A stretch of DNA of 64,000 nt from positions 15,287,619 to 15,351,618 of the forward strand of contig JAPWDM010000012.1 in NCBI GenBank assembly GCA_035578155.1, written 5' to 3'. Source of the stretch: Brachynemurus nebulosus (lineage: Eukaryota; Arthropoda; Insecta; Neuroptera; Myrmeleontidae). Of the stretch, positions 11,232-23,741 are shown piece by piece. The notes under the pieces were generated by a model that searched no databases, was not told where the DNA came from, and saw only the letters and a program-made list of their open reading frames with translations. Each line of letters begins with the position of its first letter. Position 1 is the stretch's first letter. The translations under genes were made by a program, and so were the position numbers.

Positions 11232-13147
11232 AGGTTTATAAGTTACATATTATGTGTATACTGTACAATAAAAGGCTTTTAAAAAATTTCAAATTAAACT
11301 TCCTAGAACTCGATATTCCAAATTTCAATATAATTTAAAATAAGCAAATTACCATTACTATCCATCATATATTATATTGTCACATGTGTCGTTGTGTATT
11401 TTTCAATGTAGATAAAAATTAGTTTATATTCTAAATAATGAAATTTGGAATATGTAATTCCAGGAATCTTTATATGAAACTTTTTCGAGCTGTTTCTTCG
11501 TGCGTTTTAAAACCATTTTATTTGAAATTTATTTACTGTGAATTCTTAGAATTTCTAATTTAATTTTTTTGAAACATTTTAGTATTTTGTCATCACTCCT
11601 GGTTAAGGAGCACCTAAATCCTTGTTTTAAGAAAACTGTATTGTATGGAACTCTATTGAAACAAGTATGATTCCACTAAACAAAAATTTATCAAACCTAA
11701 TTAAAAACCATCCTGCAATTATCAGATTCCAAAGTGGTATGTTAAATATTTTACTTATTTTACTTTTATCCTGGAAATTCTGGGTTACCCTGAAGTTTGG
11801 ACCCGTTTTCATCAAACCTGGTTAAAATGAATCGTACAACTTTGAAAAGTGATTTTTAAAAAATTTTATGTTTATCCCGAAAATTCAGAAATATTCTGGA
11901 AACGGTTAAGCTAATTCTCCACAAACCTGGCTAGAAGCCATCCCAGAACTACCAACTTTCAAAAATCAAAAACCGTATTAAAATTTGTTACCATCGGTGG
12001 GGCGGTAGCTTCTGTAGTTTTTCTGTAGTTTCCCTTCGCAATTCCAAATGACTATCGCCATCCTTTCTTGAGAATACTACCGTAATCATAAACCTACCAA
12101 ATCCTAACCCTTACACCACTTTGCCTTGTCTTCCACCCACATCATAATGAAATAAAATTTGTAACATACAATTGAACAATGATGTGGGTGGCGTCTGTTA
12201 TAGACAATTTTCTGGAGATGGTCGTTAAACCCCATCATTAAAAATGGCTAAGCCGTTTTGAAGATAAACGGAAACAGACCCACAAACACACATAAACACC
12301 GTTGTAGATAAATATTATTTTCATAAAAAAATGGACCCTTTCTGACGCCAAAAATTTTCGCCCATGTTAAAATTTCTATATTCTTACTTCTCCAGAGCCG
12401 ACTGTTTGTAATTAAACATTCTAAAACAATTGTCAATTGCTTTAAATGTTCATCAAAAATTTTTTAGTCGACACTGGTGCATAACTACCATATTATAAAC
12501 GTTTGTGTAATGTTATTTTGTTCCACCTCTGTACTTACACAGAACTATATTAAATATTATAATTGCTACCATAATCAAGACAAAGTATATATCTGATTTG
12601 AGACATAAGTTTTATCTTCTTGAATCTCTTTCAAACAAAAGAAGATTTCGAAAAAAAAGCATTTAAACCGATTCGATTCTGTTTCATTTTTTTAAACAAA
12701 TCTCAGTTAGCGTAGTCGAAGTTAATCGAAACGAAAAGAAAAAATCCCGGTTACACAACTCTCGTTTCGGATGGCTCTTATATCTATCAATATATTGTGG
12801 TGGGGACGGAGGAGGGAGGGTGGTTGGTAAGTTTATATACGATCGATGAACAACCAGTTTCCTTCCGTAAAACACGATAACTAATGTCGTGTTTCAAAGC
12901 GATAAATAGCCTGGATAATTGTTCAAGATAAAGTGTTCACCGACATGAGATTGTTTCGCTTCTCTGCCGCGTACAACGAGGGATAACGCGCGAAGGAAAC
13001 TGGAACAGCTAAACCTTTAATTTCGAATGCATTAGAAAGAAGCGGGTATGAAACAACCCATTCAAGTTCCTTTCACCATTTCGATCGTTTCTTTTTATAT
13101 CTCTCCTTATTTATGAATATGTAGGTACATGCATGCATGTATGCATA
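11232..13147. other. No gene recognised
   Basis: AT-rich non-coding sequence with short chance frames only. The stretch around 12740-13060 is less AT-rich (GAGGGATAACGCGCGAAGG and nearby) and shows no repeat structure, so it could be regulatory. I have no direct evidence for that. Confidence 0.4.
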
Positions 13148-13149
13148 TA

Positions 13150-14460
13150 GGGTAATATCGGGAGAGGCGCACCACGGGAATAAATGTACCACTTTTCTTT
13201 TCAAAAATTTTCATGGACGGGTCATACATACTGGATTGTCCGAAAAGATGGCACTAGAATACATATAACTAATATGTTATCAGATTGGATAGGTTGGGAA
13301 CAGAGGATCGTTGGTCTAGTGGCAAGATACCTGGCTAGTTACCGGAAGATCCTGGGTTCGATTCGCAGCCGATCCAATCTGAATATTTTTTCAATCGCTT
13401 TGTGATTTTTAATTTATATTTGGATTTTGGTCATACTAACCAAAGAAATAGAGTGCTTAAAGTTTAAGTTTAGCTGAACGATAAGTGAACATATGAATAT
13501 TGCGTGTGTTTAAATGCGAGCAAAAGTTCGTCATACGTAGTAATGTTTCACAAGCTCTCGATAATATTTGAAATTTAAAATTTTAAGGTTATTGAAAACA
13601 TATGATTTGGGTACGTATTCTTGAAGGTAACATTTTAACGCATCTTTACAGAAAAGTTGAAGCATCTTTACAGAAAAGATAAACTGATTTGAACTCTTTT
13701 GAAGACTATACCCAGGGCAGTGCCAAATCTCTCATGTCTCTTTGGCTATCCGACAAATATTGTTGAATGTACCAATAGTTTTCGTGTAAAAAAATGAAAA
13801 CAGAAAATAATGGTAAAATTTAAGAATTTGGGTTTGCCCTTGAATTGAACCTGATCATTGACCTTGAGATCACGATCAAGGTCATATTCGGATGCAGAAT
13901 TTTCCGCTCTTTCCATTTCCGGGATCAAAAGTGGGGGTTTCCACATAAAGACACGGATTTGACCTTGATATGACCTTGAACCTTGACTGAGTTCAAGGTG
14001 AAAGTCATCATCGGATGCGCCGTAACAAATGGTAAAACTTTTGTGCTCATCATTTATCCCAAAAATGCTTTCCCGCTGAGATTTTTGACTTTTTTGTACT
14101 TTTGACCAGCCCTGTATACTGAAAATACTTAAATTTTAACGTTGCCTTAAAATTTCATTTTTTTACACGAAAACCGTTAGGTATATCAAAAATTTGCATA
14201 TTTTAGACCTAAATTTTAAAACATTTCATTGCAAACAAACTGAAAAAAATTTCGTCACTGTACGGTCAATAATAAGCAAGATATAAGCGATCTCCCGATC
14301 GGCTTTTTCTGCAACTTTCTCACCTAAGACCCCCTAACAATAATCAAAAGTCAAATTCTAAACTTATTTCGGTGCTTACTCAATGTCACCTGAGCTATTT
14401 TGTGTTAGTTGGACTTGATGAAAACAACAAAAATGTGGCGCGTCTCCCCTGAAATTTCCC
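13150..14460. mobile_element. TIR element GGGTAATATCGGGAGAGGCG type, about 1.3 kb
   Basis: The left end GGGTAATATCGGGAGAGGCG and the complement of the right end GGGAAATTTCAGGGGAGACG followed by CGCCACA form an imperfect inverted repeat. It resembles the ends of the 1962-2877 element. TA precedes the left end; the right flank is TCTA, so the duplication is not clean. Inside are a tRNA-Thr-like sequence and a block where the word ACCTTGA and its complement TCAAGGT recur (about 13850-14000). No transposase is seen. Confidence 0.5.
13305..13376 (+). tRNA. tRNA-Thr(AGT)-like sequence, probable pseudogene or SINE head
   Basis: This 72-base stretch folds as an imperfect cloverleaf. Acceptor GGATCG pairs with CGATCC, followed by A. 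The D stem GTCT pairs with AGAT and the T arm has GGTTCGATT. The anticodon loop CTAGTTA reads AGT (Thr). The variable loop and T stem AGATCCTGGGTTCGA are typical of threonine tRNAs. Mismatches occur in the seventh acceptor pair, the outer anticodon pair and the T stem. Its position inside a TIR element argues against a working gene. Confidence 0.5.
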
Positions 14461-15715
14461 TCTACGTACATTCATATATTTATTTGTATATTCTGACAAT
14501 ACTAACTTAGAGCTTATGTCCCTAGGATACGAAAATTTACTAGGTTTTAATACGAACAAAAATCGTACATATCTCTATGTCCACTGGAAGATTTTGATAT
14601 CGATATATTTTATTGTCAACGGAATTTTTAAAGATATTAAAAAATTGCAAATTATACGGTCGCGATTGTTATCGGCGTAACAACGTTTATTTGTAAGAAC
14701 AGAAATTTATTGATAGATAATAATAATGAAAGTAGAGTGAAGTTGTTTTTATTTAATTTTTTATGAGTAGAAATATTAATTTAATCCTGGGAATGCTTTT
14801 AGTATGTATAATTTATATTTATTTATATTTTATTATTGACAAAAATTTCATTAAAAATAGGATTTCTCGGTAGTGATATTAAATAATAATATTAAATAAT
14901 ACAAAATATGACATTAAGAATTTTGCGGATGAATCAAACAATGGCTAACTAATCACATTACCGTTTTCATTATACTCTCGATCATCATGGACCCTTACTG
15001 TAGGATATTTTACTTCAAAAATTATCAAAAAGTGTATAAACGGTCTGTATACTTTTTTCTTATGCATCCAGTTTGAGGATAATCATTGTTTAACACGAAG
15101 TTTACATAGCTAAATATATGACATTGGTACATATTCACGTATCGTATCTTATAATTTGATATGTTGAGTAAAACCAGCATATAAATACTTTACCTAGATA
15201 TAATATTAATTAACACAATACACAATGGTATTATTTGCTTTACCCGATTCGGGTAAATTGGATGTGTGTATGTGTAAACCGTATAAATTACATATCTCGT
15301 GTGTACGTAAGTAGTAAAGATATTTTGGAAACTTAATTTTACTTTGGTACAGAAAGTTTTCTTCAACTTTCAGTCACGATACAAATTTTCCTTAACCAGA
15401 AAATTAAGTACAATCTTTCTTTGTTTTCTTTGTTACATATGTTTGCAGGTACTGTCGACGCAAGTAAAAACTATTCAAGTGGAGCGGACGAATTTTTAAA
15501 GTGATAAATTCTATAGCGAGAGTTATTGTGCATTTATATATGTCAGAAAAGTGTGCTAGCCAGTTTCGGATATAGGTAAAATCGATCTATACTATATTTT
15601 CGCACTTATTTTGCGCTGTTCCAAAATTCAGGAGAAAAGTTGGAATCCAAAAAAATATATTTGACTAGTTGACAGAGAAATACTTACCTAGTAGTACAGG
15701 ATACGTATAGGGAGC
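14461..15715. other. No gene recognised
   Basis: AT-rich sequence with no long frames, TIR pairs or arrays that I can support. Confidence 0.4.
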
Positions 15716-16115
15716 GATCTTCACCGATGAGGTAACCGGATGGAATCTATTTCTTATGAAATAAAATAATTAGTTAAGAAAAATAACGGTAATGGGTTGC
15801 CTAATGAAATCTTGTCAAGACTATGTTTAATTAAAAATTCAATAGTTAATTTTTTTTGTCATACCTTCACCGATCTTGTAACCAAAAAAATTGAACACTA
15901 ATCGAAAGTTTGAAGCCACTAGAATATGTAAACGTAGGGTTGCCTACCCTTTTTTTGTCAAGGCTATATGGTTGCCAGGTTTAAACAGGTGAATCGAAAG
16001 TGATATCTTCACCGATCTGGTAACCAAATAAATTATGTATCAAAATAAAGATAATTTCATTACAAAACGACTAGTATAAGGTTGCCTGTGAAAAACCAGT
16101 CAAGACTCAGGGTTT
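15716..16115. repeat. Three-unit tandem repeat, period about 145 bp
   Basis: CTTCACCGAT followed by GTAACC recurs near 15720, 15867 and 16008. GGTTGCCT followed by GTCAAGACT or GTCAAGGCT recurs near 15796, 15940 and 16079. The units are diverged. No coding sequence. Confidence 0.7.
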
Positions 16116-16316
16116 TAAGGCTTTGAAATTCAAAAACTGAAGCGTATAAAAATGTGTGTGAAAAAGAGGTTATCCGTTTTAATAAGTGCGGTAGAGAATA
16201 TTTCATTTAAATTTAATTTTTTTTTACTTAAAAGCATGTTAACGATATATGCTGACTTTACAATTCGGTTGACAATATTTTTATATTTTTTTATCACTTA
16301 AATTATAATACCTATA

Positions 16317-16319
<3 letters not shown>

Positions 16320-16383
<64 letters not shown>

Positions 16384-16404
16384 TATGTAGGCATAACTAA
16401 CAAT

Positions 16405-16461
<57 letters not shown>
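16320..16461. repeat. Two (TA)n microsatellites
   Basis: Long uninterrupted TA runs at about 16320-16380 and 16409-16461 are separated by a 30-base non-repeat stretch. Length is likely variable between individuals and vulnerable to assembly error. Confidence 0.95.
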
Positions 16462-16464
<3 letters not shown>

Positions 16465-17079
16465 CCTTATGAATAATAAAAATATTTTTTATTCTCTAAA
16501 ATAAATAATTTGCAACTTTGAACTATTCGAACTTACATATTGTTTAATATTATTCAGTATCTGATTCTTCGAGCGTAAAGCTATTATCTAATTCGAAGAT
16601 TCGTCATCATTTTCTTTATCTATCATTTTTACTATATCTTCGAGTTTCAAAGGCGTTTGGTCGCCAACAAACCCTATTGGTTTTTAAAAAATTTTCGAAA
16701 AACCACCCGCAATTTTTAGGCTTTAGTTTAACACAATCCAACTCTGTTGCATTGAGCCACATGGAATTAACGTAAATTGTGCCTAAAATTTTCTTCTTCA
16801 GTGACATTCAGCATGGTGGTATAGAGTAAATAAATGGAATAGATTAGGTTTTTTTGCTAAAAAAAAGCTACGTAAACCCTAAACTTCTGTTCGCTACTGT
16901 ACGTAATATTTTAACAATAACAATTCTGAAGCGGTCAGAGTCATGTCAGCATGTAAGTATCGAATACGTGTCTGATCAACGGCTTCCTCTCAAGTGTCGT
17001 ATAGACCTGTTTTCCGCCAAGAATATGAATTTTTCCAATAGAAAACTAATTTACGAGTTGTTTATAAATTTTTTCAAGA

Positions 17080-17148
17080 GCGGGGCGGCAGTGGTAAGAT
17101 TTTTTATAGAGGGGGCGTTAGTGCAAAAAGTTTGGAAACCGCTACTCT
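17080..17148. mobile_element. hAT-type terminal fragment
   Basis: Read as complement, the right edge (AGAGTAGCGGTTTCCAAAC) matches the common hAT end CAGTGGTTCCCAAACTTTTT, followed by GGGGC-rich subterminal words. A partner end was not located. It is immediately followed by a repeat shared with 38480-38830 and 59040-59400 (CATTTCATATTACA with AATGATTCCAG). Confidence 0.4.
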
Positions 17149-17412
17149 AATGCTTAAAAAATTGTCGATATTTTTTGTCTGAAAATGACATTTCATATTA
17201 CATGATCTAATGGTAGGTATTCTAATAAATGGCGGAAATGATTCCAGTTTAAAAGAAATCTACTCAGGGGTTAAGGAATTGTTTTTAAACATTTGACATA
17301 AAGTGTCTTTAAACATAAAGTGTCGACAGAGCGGATTAATCCACTTTGGGGCCCTAGACATTTTTTTCATTTTTTTTTTTCATTTTTTCAAAATTTTTGG
17401 GTAGGCCCAGAC

Positions 17413-17917
17413 TAGGGATGATCGATATTAGAAAAACATCGATGTTAACATCGAATTAAGATTATCGATATATGATATATATCGAAAGAAAAATATCGAT
17501 GTTCGAAAACATCGATGTTTCTGTAGCAAAATAAACTACCATTATAATCTATTATTTTATTTATTAAAAATTAACATTGCCAGTATTTATTTGGTTCACT
17601 TTGCAAAATAGTAACTTCGTTAGAAGTTTCCCTTTTAATCTGTTCCTTTGGTGATACAAATGCTGCCCAGTTTTTGAAAAAAGTCTCTCTGAAGCTGTTG
17701 AAGTTGTTGTGCACAAATATTTAATGGCAATTTTTTTCAAGTTTGGATAAGTGGGTCCTAGAACTTGCCATAAAAGTAATGGATCTTGTTTTAAATCAGC
17801 TGTAGGACTTTTTAAATACTGGATAGCTTAGATTAATATCGAAACATCGATGTGTGGATGTTATCAAGGACATAGCATCGATGTTTTTCTACCATCGATG
17901 AATATCGATCATCCCTA
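17413..17917. mobile_element. 505-bp hAT deletion derivative with perfect 8-bp target duplication
   Basis: The termini TAGGGATGATCGATATT and AATATCGATCATCCCTA are perfect inverted repeats at the ends. GCCCAGAC occurs exactly at 17405-17412 and 17918-17925. Subterminal ACATCGATGTT words are repeated near both ends. The interior still carries the end of a hAT transposase frame (next entry), so this is an internal-deletion copy of an autonomous hAT. Confidence 0.92.
17570..17828 (-). pseudogene. hAT transposase C-terminal dimerisation domain, fragment
   Basis: The minus strand reads AIQYLKSPTADLKQDPLL, then YPNLKKIAIKYLCTTTSTA, then SERLFSKTGQHLYHQRNRL and KGKLLTKLLF, and soon a stop. This is the hAT family C-terminal dimerisation signature (KYLC..TSTASERLFSxxG....RNRL). 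There is no start codon and a stop lies just upstream of the fragment. The catalytic domain and BED finger are gone, so it cannot work alone. Confidence 0.88.
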
Positions 17918-18685
17918 GCCCAGACCTACCCGGCCTACCTCCTAAAATCGCCATTGCTTGAAGTCTAAGTTGTCTGCACCCACTGCAGATTCAATCTGTT
18001 TATTACGTTCTAAAAGAATATCTCTACCACGGATTTAAATTAAATTAAATTATTCCGCAAACTTGAAAATTTCCAATCATTACAAAGCATTGGTAGTAGG
18101 TATTCGAATTAAGTACCTACTGAAGTTTTGAAAGCAACGAAATACATACAGACACACCTCTATGTGTGCATAGATCAAGGAGTTGAAGCCACTGGATAAA
18201 TTATCGAAATTAAATGTTAGCAGTTAAGATGTTAATAGTATCGAAATATTGCAGTAGGTACTGTTAGTATATTGGAATAGTATCGCTGTCTATAGCACAG
18301 TACATACACATTATATAATGTGCATCAATAACACGAAACTTTTCGATAGAGAGTTTCTCTAATAATACAATCAATGTTTATATTACTACAGATGTAAACA
18401 GTTAAATGCATTTAGTTTCACAACTAACTAACTATCCTTCTACTTAAATTGGTAGAAATTTCCAATTTTCATTTTGCGATATTCACTATATTGCATGTTC
18501 CAGATAATTCTGGGACATACCGTCCACAATCTTCCAGAATACCTAGTAGCGTAAATTTTGAAATCGTTTTGCGGTTCTGAGGGATAACTTTGATTTCATA
18601 TTAATTTTTAAATTCCATTTCATATTTATTTATTTTGTTCTTATTATTTTATTTTCGTAATTTTTTTTGATAGGTACCTCTTGTG

Positions 18686-18850
18686 ATTGTTATCTTACTA
18701 CTTTTGGTATAGAACTGCTGGTACCTTACTACTTTTGATACAGAACTGTTGTAATCTTTTGCTTTTAGTATAGAAATTGGATGAAAAAATTACTGAAGAA
18801 TTAAATGGATCTCAGCTAACGGCAAATCCGAAGTAATATTTTATTATATT
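18686..18850. repeat. Short copy of the 31-bp CTTTTGGTACAGAACTG minisatellite and its 3' flank
   Basis: Three degenerate units of CTTACTACTTTTGGTATAGA type are followed by CCGAAGTAATATTTTATTAT. The same order occurs at 26776-27625. Farther right, GATTCTGGAATTTTGATTTC (near 19830) matches the stretch near 28247-28290, so both may be copies of one larger repeat. Confidence 0.65.
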
Positions 18851-18912
18851 CAGGGTTTAATTGATTTTTTTTTTTTTTTTTTGTAAATACAATTTTAATA
18901 AATAAAAGAAGT

Positions 18913-19163
18913 AACGTAAAAACCCCCATTATGGAACGGTATCTATCATAATACTGGAACAGTTTTGACATTTACATATTTATTTCTTTAACTAAATAAG
19001 GAAACATTAAATGCGAGGTGAATTTAAATTGAAAAACAATCATTCTATTAATAATAATTTTGGTTATCAGACGTTTCTTTCAGAAATAACTTCATTAATA
19101 TGTAAATGTCAAAACTGTTCCAGTATTAGATACCGTTCCATAATGGGGGCTTTTACGTTATGG
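18913..19163. mobile_element. MITE with TAACGTAAAA(A/G)CCCC ends, copy 1
   Basis: TAACGTAAAAACCCCCATTA at the left is answered by the inverted TAATGGGGGCTTTTACGTTA at the right, and the match extends through GGAACGGTATCTA. A TA-type target is likely but merges with the palindromic ends. There is no coding sequence. Confidence 0.75.
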
Positions 19164-19214
19164 TAACAAAATTCGGATACATTTAAATAAATTACATAAT
19201 TTTAAAAAAAACTT

Positions 19215-19394
19215 TAACGTAAAAGCCCCTATAACGGAACACGATCATAAGTCCGAAGAGTTTTGACATTTATATATTAATGAAGTTATTTCTGAGAGAA
19301 ACCTCTGATAACAAAAATTATTATTAATAGAATGATTGTTTTTCAATTTAAATTCACCTTGAATTTAATGTTTTCTTACCTTACTTAATTAGAG

Positions 19395-19468
<74 letters not shown>

Positions 19469-19811
19469 TTTGGTTATATATAGTATTTTGATCCATTATT
19501 TACGTCTGATACTTAAACCATTCTATGTTTCCTACTTTGACGCCTAGATGTCACTCTATGTGTCATATTACTCATATTACACGTCTGTTTGTATATCGGT
19601 TCCCAACTCCTAGTGTCATTAGTATTTCTTTGTTTGGATATAGATGTCGACATTTTGTAAAAGAAAAACAGTAATAAATAAAAATTTTTGGGTTGCATTT
19701 TTTTAAAAACGTATTCATTGAATTAAAAAAACTTTCTTTCATGCATATTAAGAAAAAAAAATGGGTGTTTACCTAATAATAGTGTTCCGGTATAAGGGCT
19801 TTTACGTTAGT
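19215..19811. mobile_element. MITE with TAACGTAAAAGCCCC ends, copy 2
   Basis: TAACGTAAAAGCCCCTATAA and the inverted AAGGGCTTTTACGTTA bracket about 600 bases. The inner part shares blocks with copy 1 in inverted order (AATAGAATGATTGTTTTTCA). It has gained a long (AT)n tract at 19396-19465. Confidence 0.65.
19396..19465. repeat. (AT)n microsatellite
   Basis: Uninterrupted alternating AT run of about 70 bases inside a MITE copy. Confidence 0.95.
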
Positions 19812-21837
19812 ACAATTTGTAAAATTATGATTCTGGAATTTTGATTTCATTAAATAAATCAATCTTGTTTCTTAAAGATTTGCGGGGACTAGTGCGGTAC
19901 ACCGTTTGCATCTTCCTCGGCCCAGATCTAGTCGTAGGCCATATTGAATTAAATCACACCCTTACGTCAAATTCTAGTAAAAAATAATATTATGAACACT
20001 AGCGAACCAGTTGAATTTCATGGCTCTATGAATCCATTTGAACATATTCTTCAATTGATAACACTGTGACTTCTACTCTAATAACTTTTGGCGAACGTAC
20101 AACCACTCTATGTTGACGATATTACCTGTAACATTCTGTACGGATAGGTCCATTTATATTTGCAATATAGTTGTAACATTATTATTTATTCAAAATACAT
20201 AATACATAGAGTGAATAAATGTTTTAACGGGATGCCACATATATGTATATATAAGTTAATAAATACTTTACTAGCTCTAGCGTACTAGTGTACTAGTAAT
20301 AGATTACTTTATATTCAAAGTATTATAACATTTCGATGTGGACCAGCTTGAAATGGAATATACTTATCACTTCTATATTGATTGAAACTACTCGTTCACG
20401 AGTTATTAGCTATTTCAATAAATTCAATACTGTATATCTACATTAAGTTGAAAAATTTTATCTTTATCTTCTACGTTATTACTGGAAAATTTGGTTTGTA
20501 TATTGCAGCAAAAGTGTTTATAGTTCACGGAAATGATATTGAATAATTTTACTGTAAATTTTAGTATTGATAAATAATTTAATAAAAACAAAGCTATTGC
20601 GAAATATTTAAAATACTTATTGTTAATGTTAAAAATAATAATAATACGTTTGATATTTTACGAGGAGTTTATTAAAATTCTAGTTATGTACAAAATTTAT
20701 GCCAACCATAGAAAAATTACTTAAACAAATCAAACCAACTGCGGGGAAAAAAGTTACAATTAGTACTAAAAAAGACGACAAGCCCGCAAAAAGCAAGTGA
20801 TAAAAATCACCACATAAAATTCAGCATCAAAAAAAAAAGAAATCAAAATTAAAAATTAAAAAATAAACAAAGAAAATAATAGAGGTCACGTTTGACTAGT
20901 TTCGACTGTATTAACAGTCATTTTCAAAAACAGCGGACCCTAAATCGTAGCCAATAAAACGTAACATTTAAGAGAACGTTTTGAAACGTTGTGAAAGGGC
21001 CGGTGAGTAAAAAAGGCTGACCCCCGGGCGCAATAAAAATTTTTTGAACACATTCTTCTCCAAAAATACAATTGACGAACAAAAAAAACCCTCTTTTGAC
21101 TTTCTCCGGGCCCTAATCCCCCCCCTTTTTAAACCCGGGTCCTCGGGTAATTGCCCCTGCTGCCCTACCCTCTCGCGGGCTCTGTTCATTAGTAACAAAT
21201 ACACTCTCTGTGTGATAATTTCTATAAACATGTTTATAGACGGATAACATATAAAAATATTTGTTTTATTTTTTTGTAATTGTATTGAAATGTGTAAATG
21301 TAATTATAATAAAAGTGTTTAATTACTTATGTTTTTTTTTTTTTTTATATTTTGTATAGTGTTAATTACATGACACATTTAACAAGTAGTAGTAGACAGC
21401 TATACAAGGTAAATTGTAGGAAGATATTTAAATAAAATCAGTTTGTTTAATATTAAAGTACAAATGATAATTGTTTTTCACGTTGAAACAAACAAACCGC
21501 GTGGTGCAATTCTATACAATCGCACACAAGTTACACGATAGAAATACATAATATTTGTATCGTGTAAATATTCACCGTATTCACAAGTTTGAAACCGCAC
21601 AAAATCTTCATCACTGTAACAAATTTTATAATTTATATAAACATTTTATCACTATCTCCCGAACGAAATAAGCGTTTTACAATTATTATTATAAAATAAT
21701 ACTTACACACGGTGAACGGCTGAGACGACATCACGACGGTGTGTTTATATAAGCCGCTTTTGTACACCTGTACACTATAGCTATGGCTAAAGTTACAACA
21801 CTGTAACTATAGAGCTACACTAAACTACAAATATTAG
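19812..21837. other. No gene recognised; one GC-rich transposon-like scrap
   Basis: Mostly AT-rich. At about 20995-21185 there is a GC-richer scrap with GGGCCGGTGAG, CCCCCGGGCG and CTCTCGCGGGCTCTG. These resemble the ends of hAT-type elements, but no target duplication was found. Overlapping short frames in it on both strands look like chance. Confidence 0.4.
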
Positions 21838-23741
21838 GTCTATTGAATAAAAAAAAGAAGTATTCACTTTTACTTCCTATTAAGTTCTTACTTAAATAAA
21901 ATTATACGTGATTACTTAAAATAAAATAAAGTAAAAAAAATGTTTTTTGAGAAAAAGCTTTTGTTTAAAAATGGGCTAAAAAAATAAAATAACTTTTGAG
22001 TGAAGTTTGAAGCAATATGCAACATAATTTATAAAAGCTTGAGGCGTTATCATTAATTATTTCTGTTTTGGATATAAGTGTAGCTATTTTACTTTTCAGT
22101 AGTTACCAAATTTAATTAAACGCCTCAAGCTTTTATAAATTATGTTGCAAATTGCTTCAAACTTCACTGAAAAGTTATTTTATTTTTTTAGCCCATTTTT
22201 AAATAAAAGGTTTTTCTTAAAAAACATTTTTTTACTTTATTTTATTTTCTACTTTTTAGTGTGATTACAATTAATTTAAAAAAAAAAATTAAAGAAGTAA
22301 TTGTTTTACCTATATTTTAATCGGTTAATTTACCCTAATCAGACATAACTATGGAAACGAAAAATTACAATGTAAAATCAATGAGCAATATTTGATAATT
22401 CGAAATGTCAAAAAGTTGCATAGGACTAAAAATGAACAATTTTGGTTTTGGGCGAATTAGGGAAAAACTAATTATACAATATTGCATTGTCATCAAGGTT
22501 AGACACGTATGCAAAATTTGAAACCTCTAGCTCAATTAGAACCTGTCTAAATTTTGATTCCAAGATTTGATCTAAACCAACATACTAACATAGCAAGTTA
22601 AATATGAGCTTTTAATAAAAAGGAGTTTACTTACAGGAAATACAAGTAAACTCAAATTATTTTCAGTATTCACTTAGTGTGGAAATAAGTATTTACTGAT
22701 ATATTTTCAGTAAGTGCCTACTTCTTTTTAGTTGAATAAAAACAAGAAATAATGATTTAAATCAGTAAGTAATTTGGCGTTTGTTATAATTCTCCGAAAT
22801 CAAAGGTTTACTTACAAGTAAAAGTTAATATTTTATTAGTAAATACTTGAGGGAGTATTCTAGTCTAGAGACTCTATTATGAGATGATTTTACGAGCGTA
22901 ATAAAAAAAAGAAAACAGTATCCATTTTAGTATCCATTTGTTCACAGTTTTTCATTGATATTTGTAAAGTATAAAAGTGTATAAAAATTTTAAATAAATT
23001 CAAAATTGACATCGGTACAGACCGCCAAAGTGGGGAATCGAAAAAAAATGGTGTCTCCTGGTTGACGTGATTCCAGATTCCAGCCATCCTGGCGATGTGA
23101 AACATAAAATTTTAGATAATTTTTAATAAACAAGGATGTAGAATTACTTGGACGTAGCCGATTTGAAAAAATATTTTTTTTCGTAAAATAGCGTCCATTT
23201 AAAAAGAAAAATCTTTTCCTCGCCTCCTTTTTTCAAATTTGGTAATTTTTTAAAAATAGTAAAAAAAAAAAAACTTTCAAAAACCTCTGCGTCGGACCAA
23301 TTTTGATAGTATTAAGAAGGTCTGTACCAAATTTCAAGTAAATCGTTGCATTAGAACTTAAGATATCGTGTCAACCGTATCGACAAAAGTAGTTTCAAGT
23401 AATTTAAATTAAAAATTTGAATTTACCACTGAAAAGATACACAGTACACAGGGAAAAAATTACCATAATTTCGAAAATAATTCGAATTTCCGTAAATCAT
23501 TTTCGAGGCTTATTCTTAAAGGTCTAAACTTTGAATATGTGAAAGAAAAAAAAATCGGTTTTTTCGAATTTTTGGACTAGAATACCCTTAAATGTTTAAA
23601 TTTTTTTCCAGTATTTACTTTTAAGTAAAGGTATCTTCTATTCAAGTAAAATGAAGTAATAATACTTTATATTTAAAAGTATTCACTTCTCTGCATAAGT
23701 AACTACTTAATAAGGTTTTACTTTTTTTTTATTCAATAGAC
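21838..23741. mobile_element. 1.9 kb TIR element with GTCTATTGAATAAAAAA ends
   Basis: GTCTATTGAATAAAAAAAA at the left and its inverted form at the right edge bracket the region. Words of the AAGTA(A)ATACTT type recur at both ends and inside (about 22625-22860 and 23610-23710). A near-perfect hairpin is embedded near the left end. No coding frame. The target duplication is unclear. Confidence 0.55.
21904..22270. repeat. Large inverted repeat (hairpin), arms about 150 bp
   Basis: The left arm (GTGATTAC, TAAAATAAAGTAAAAAAA, GGGCTAAAAAAATAAAATAA, GAAGTTTGAAGCAAT, TTATAAAAGCTTGAGGCG) recurs inverted and in order at 22117-22270. The spacer is about 65 bases. The arms are almost identical, so it is a young fold-back or recently homogenised. 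Confidence 0.85.
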
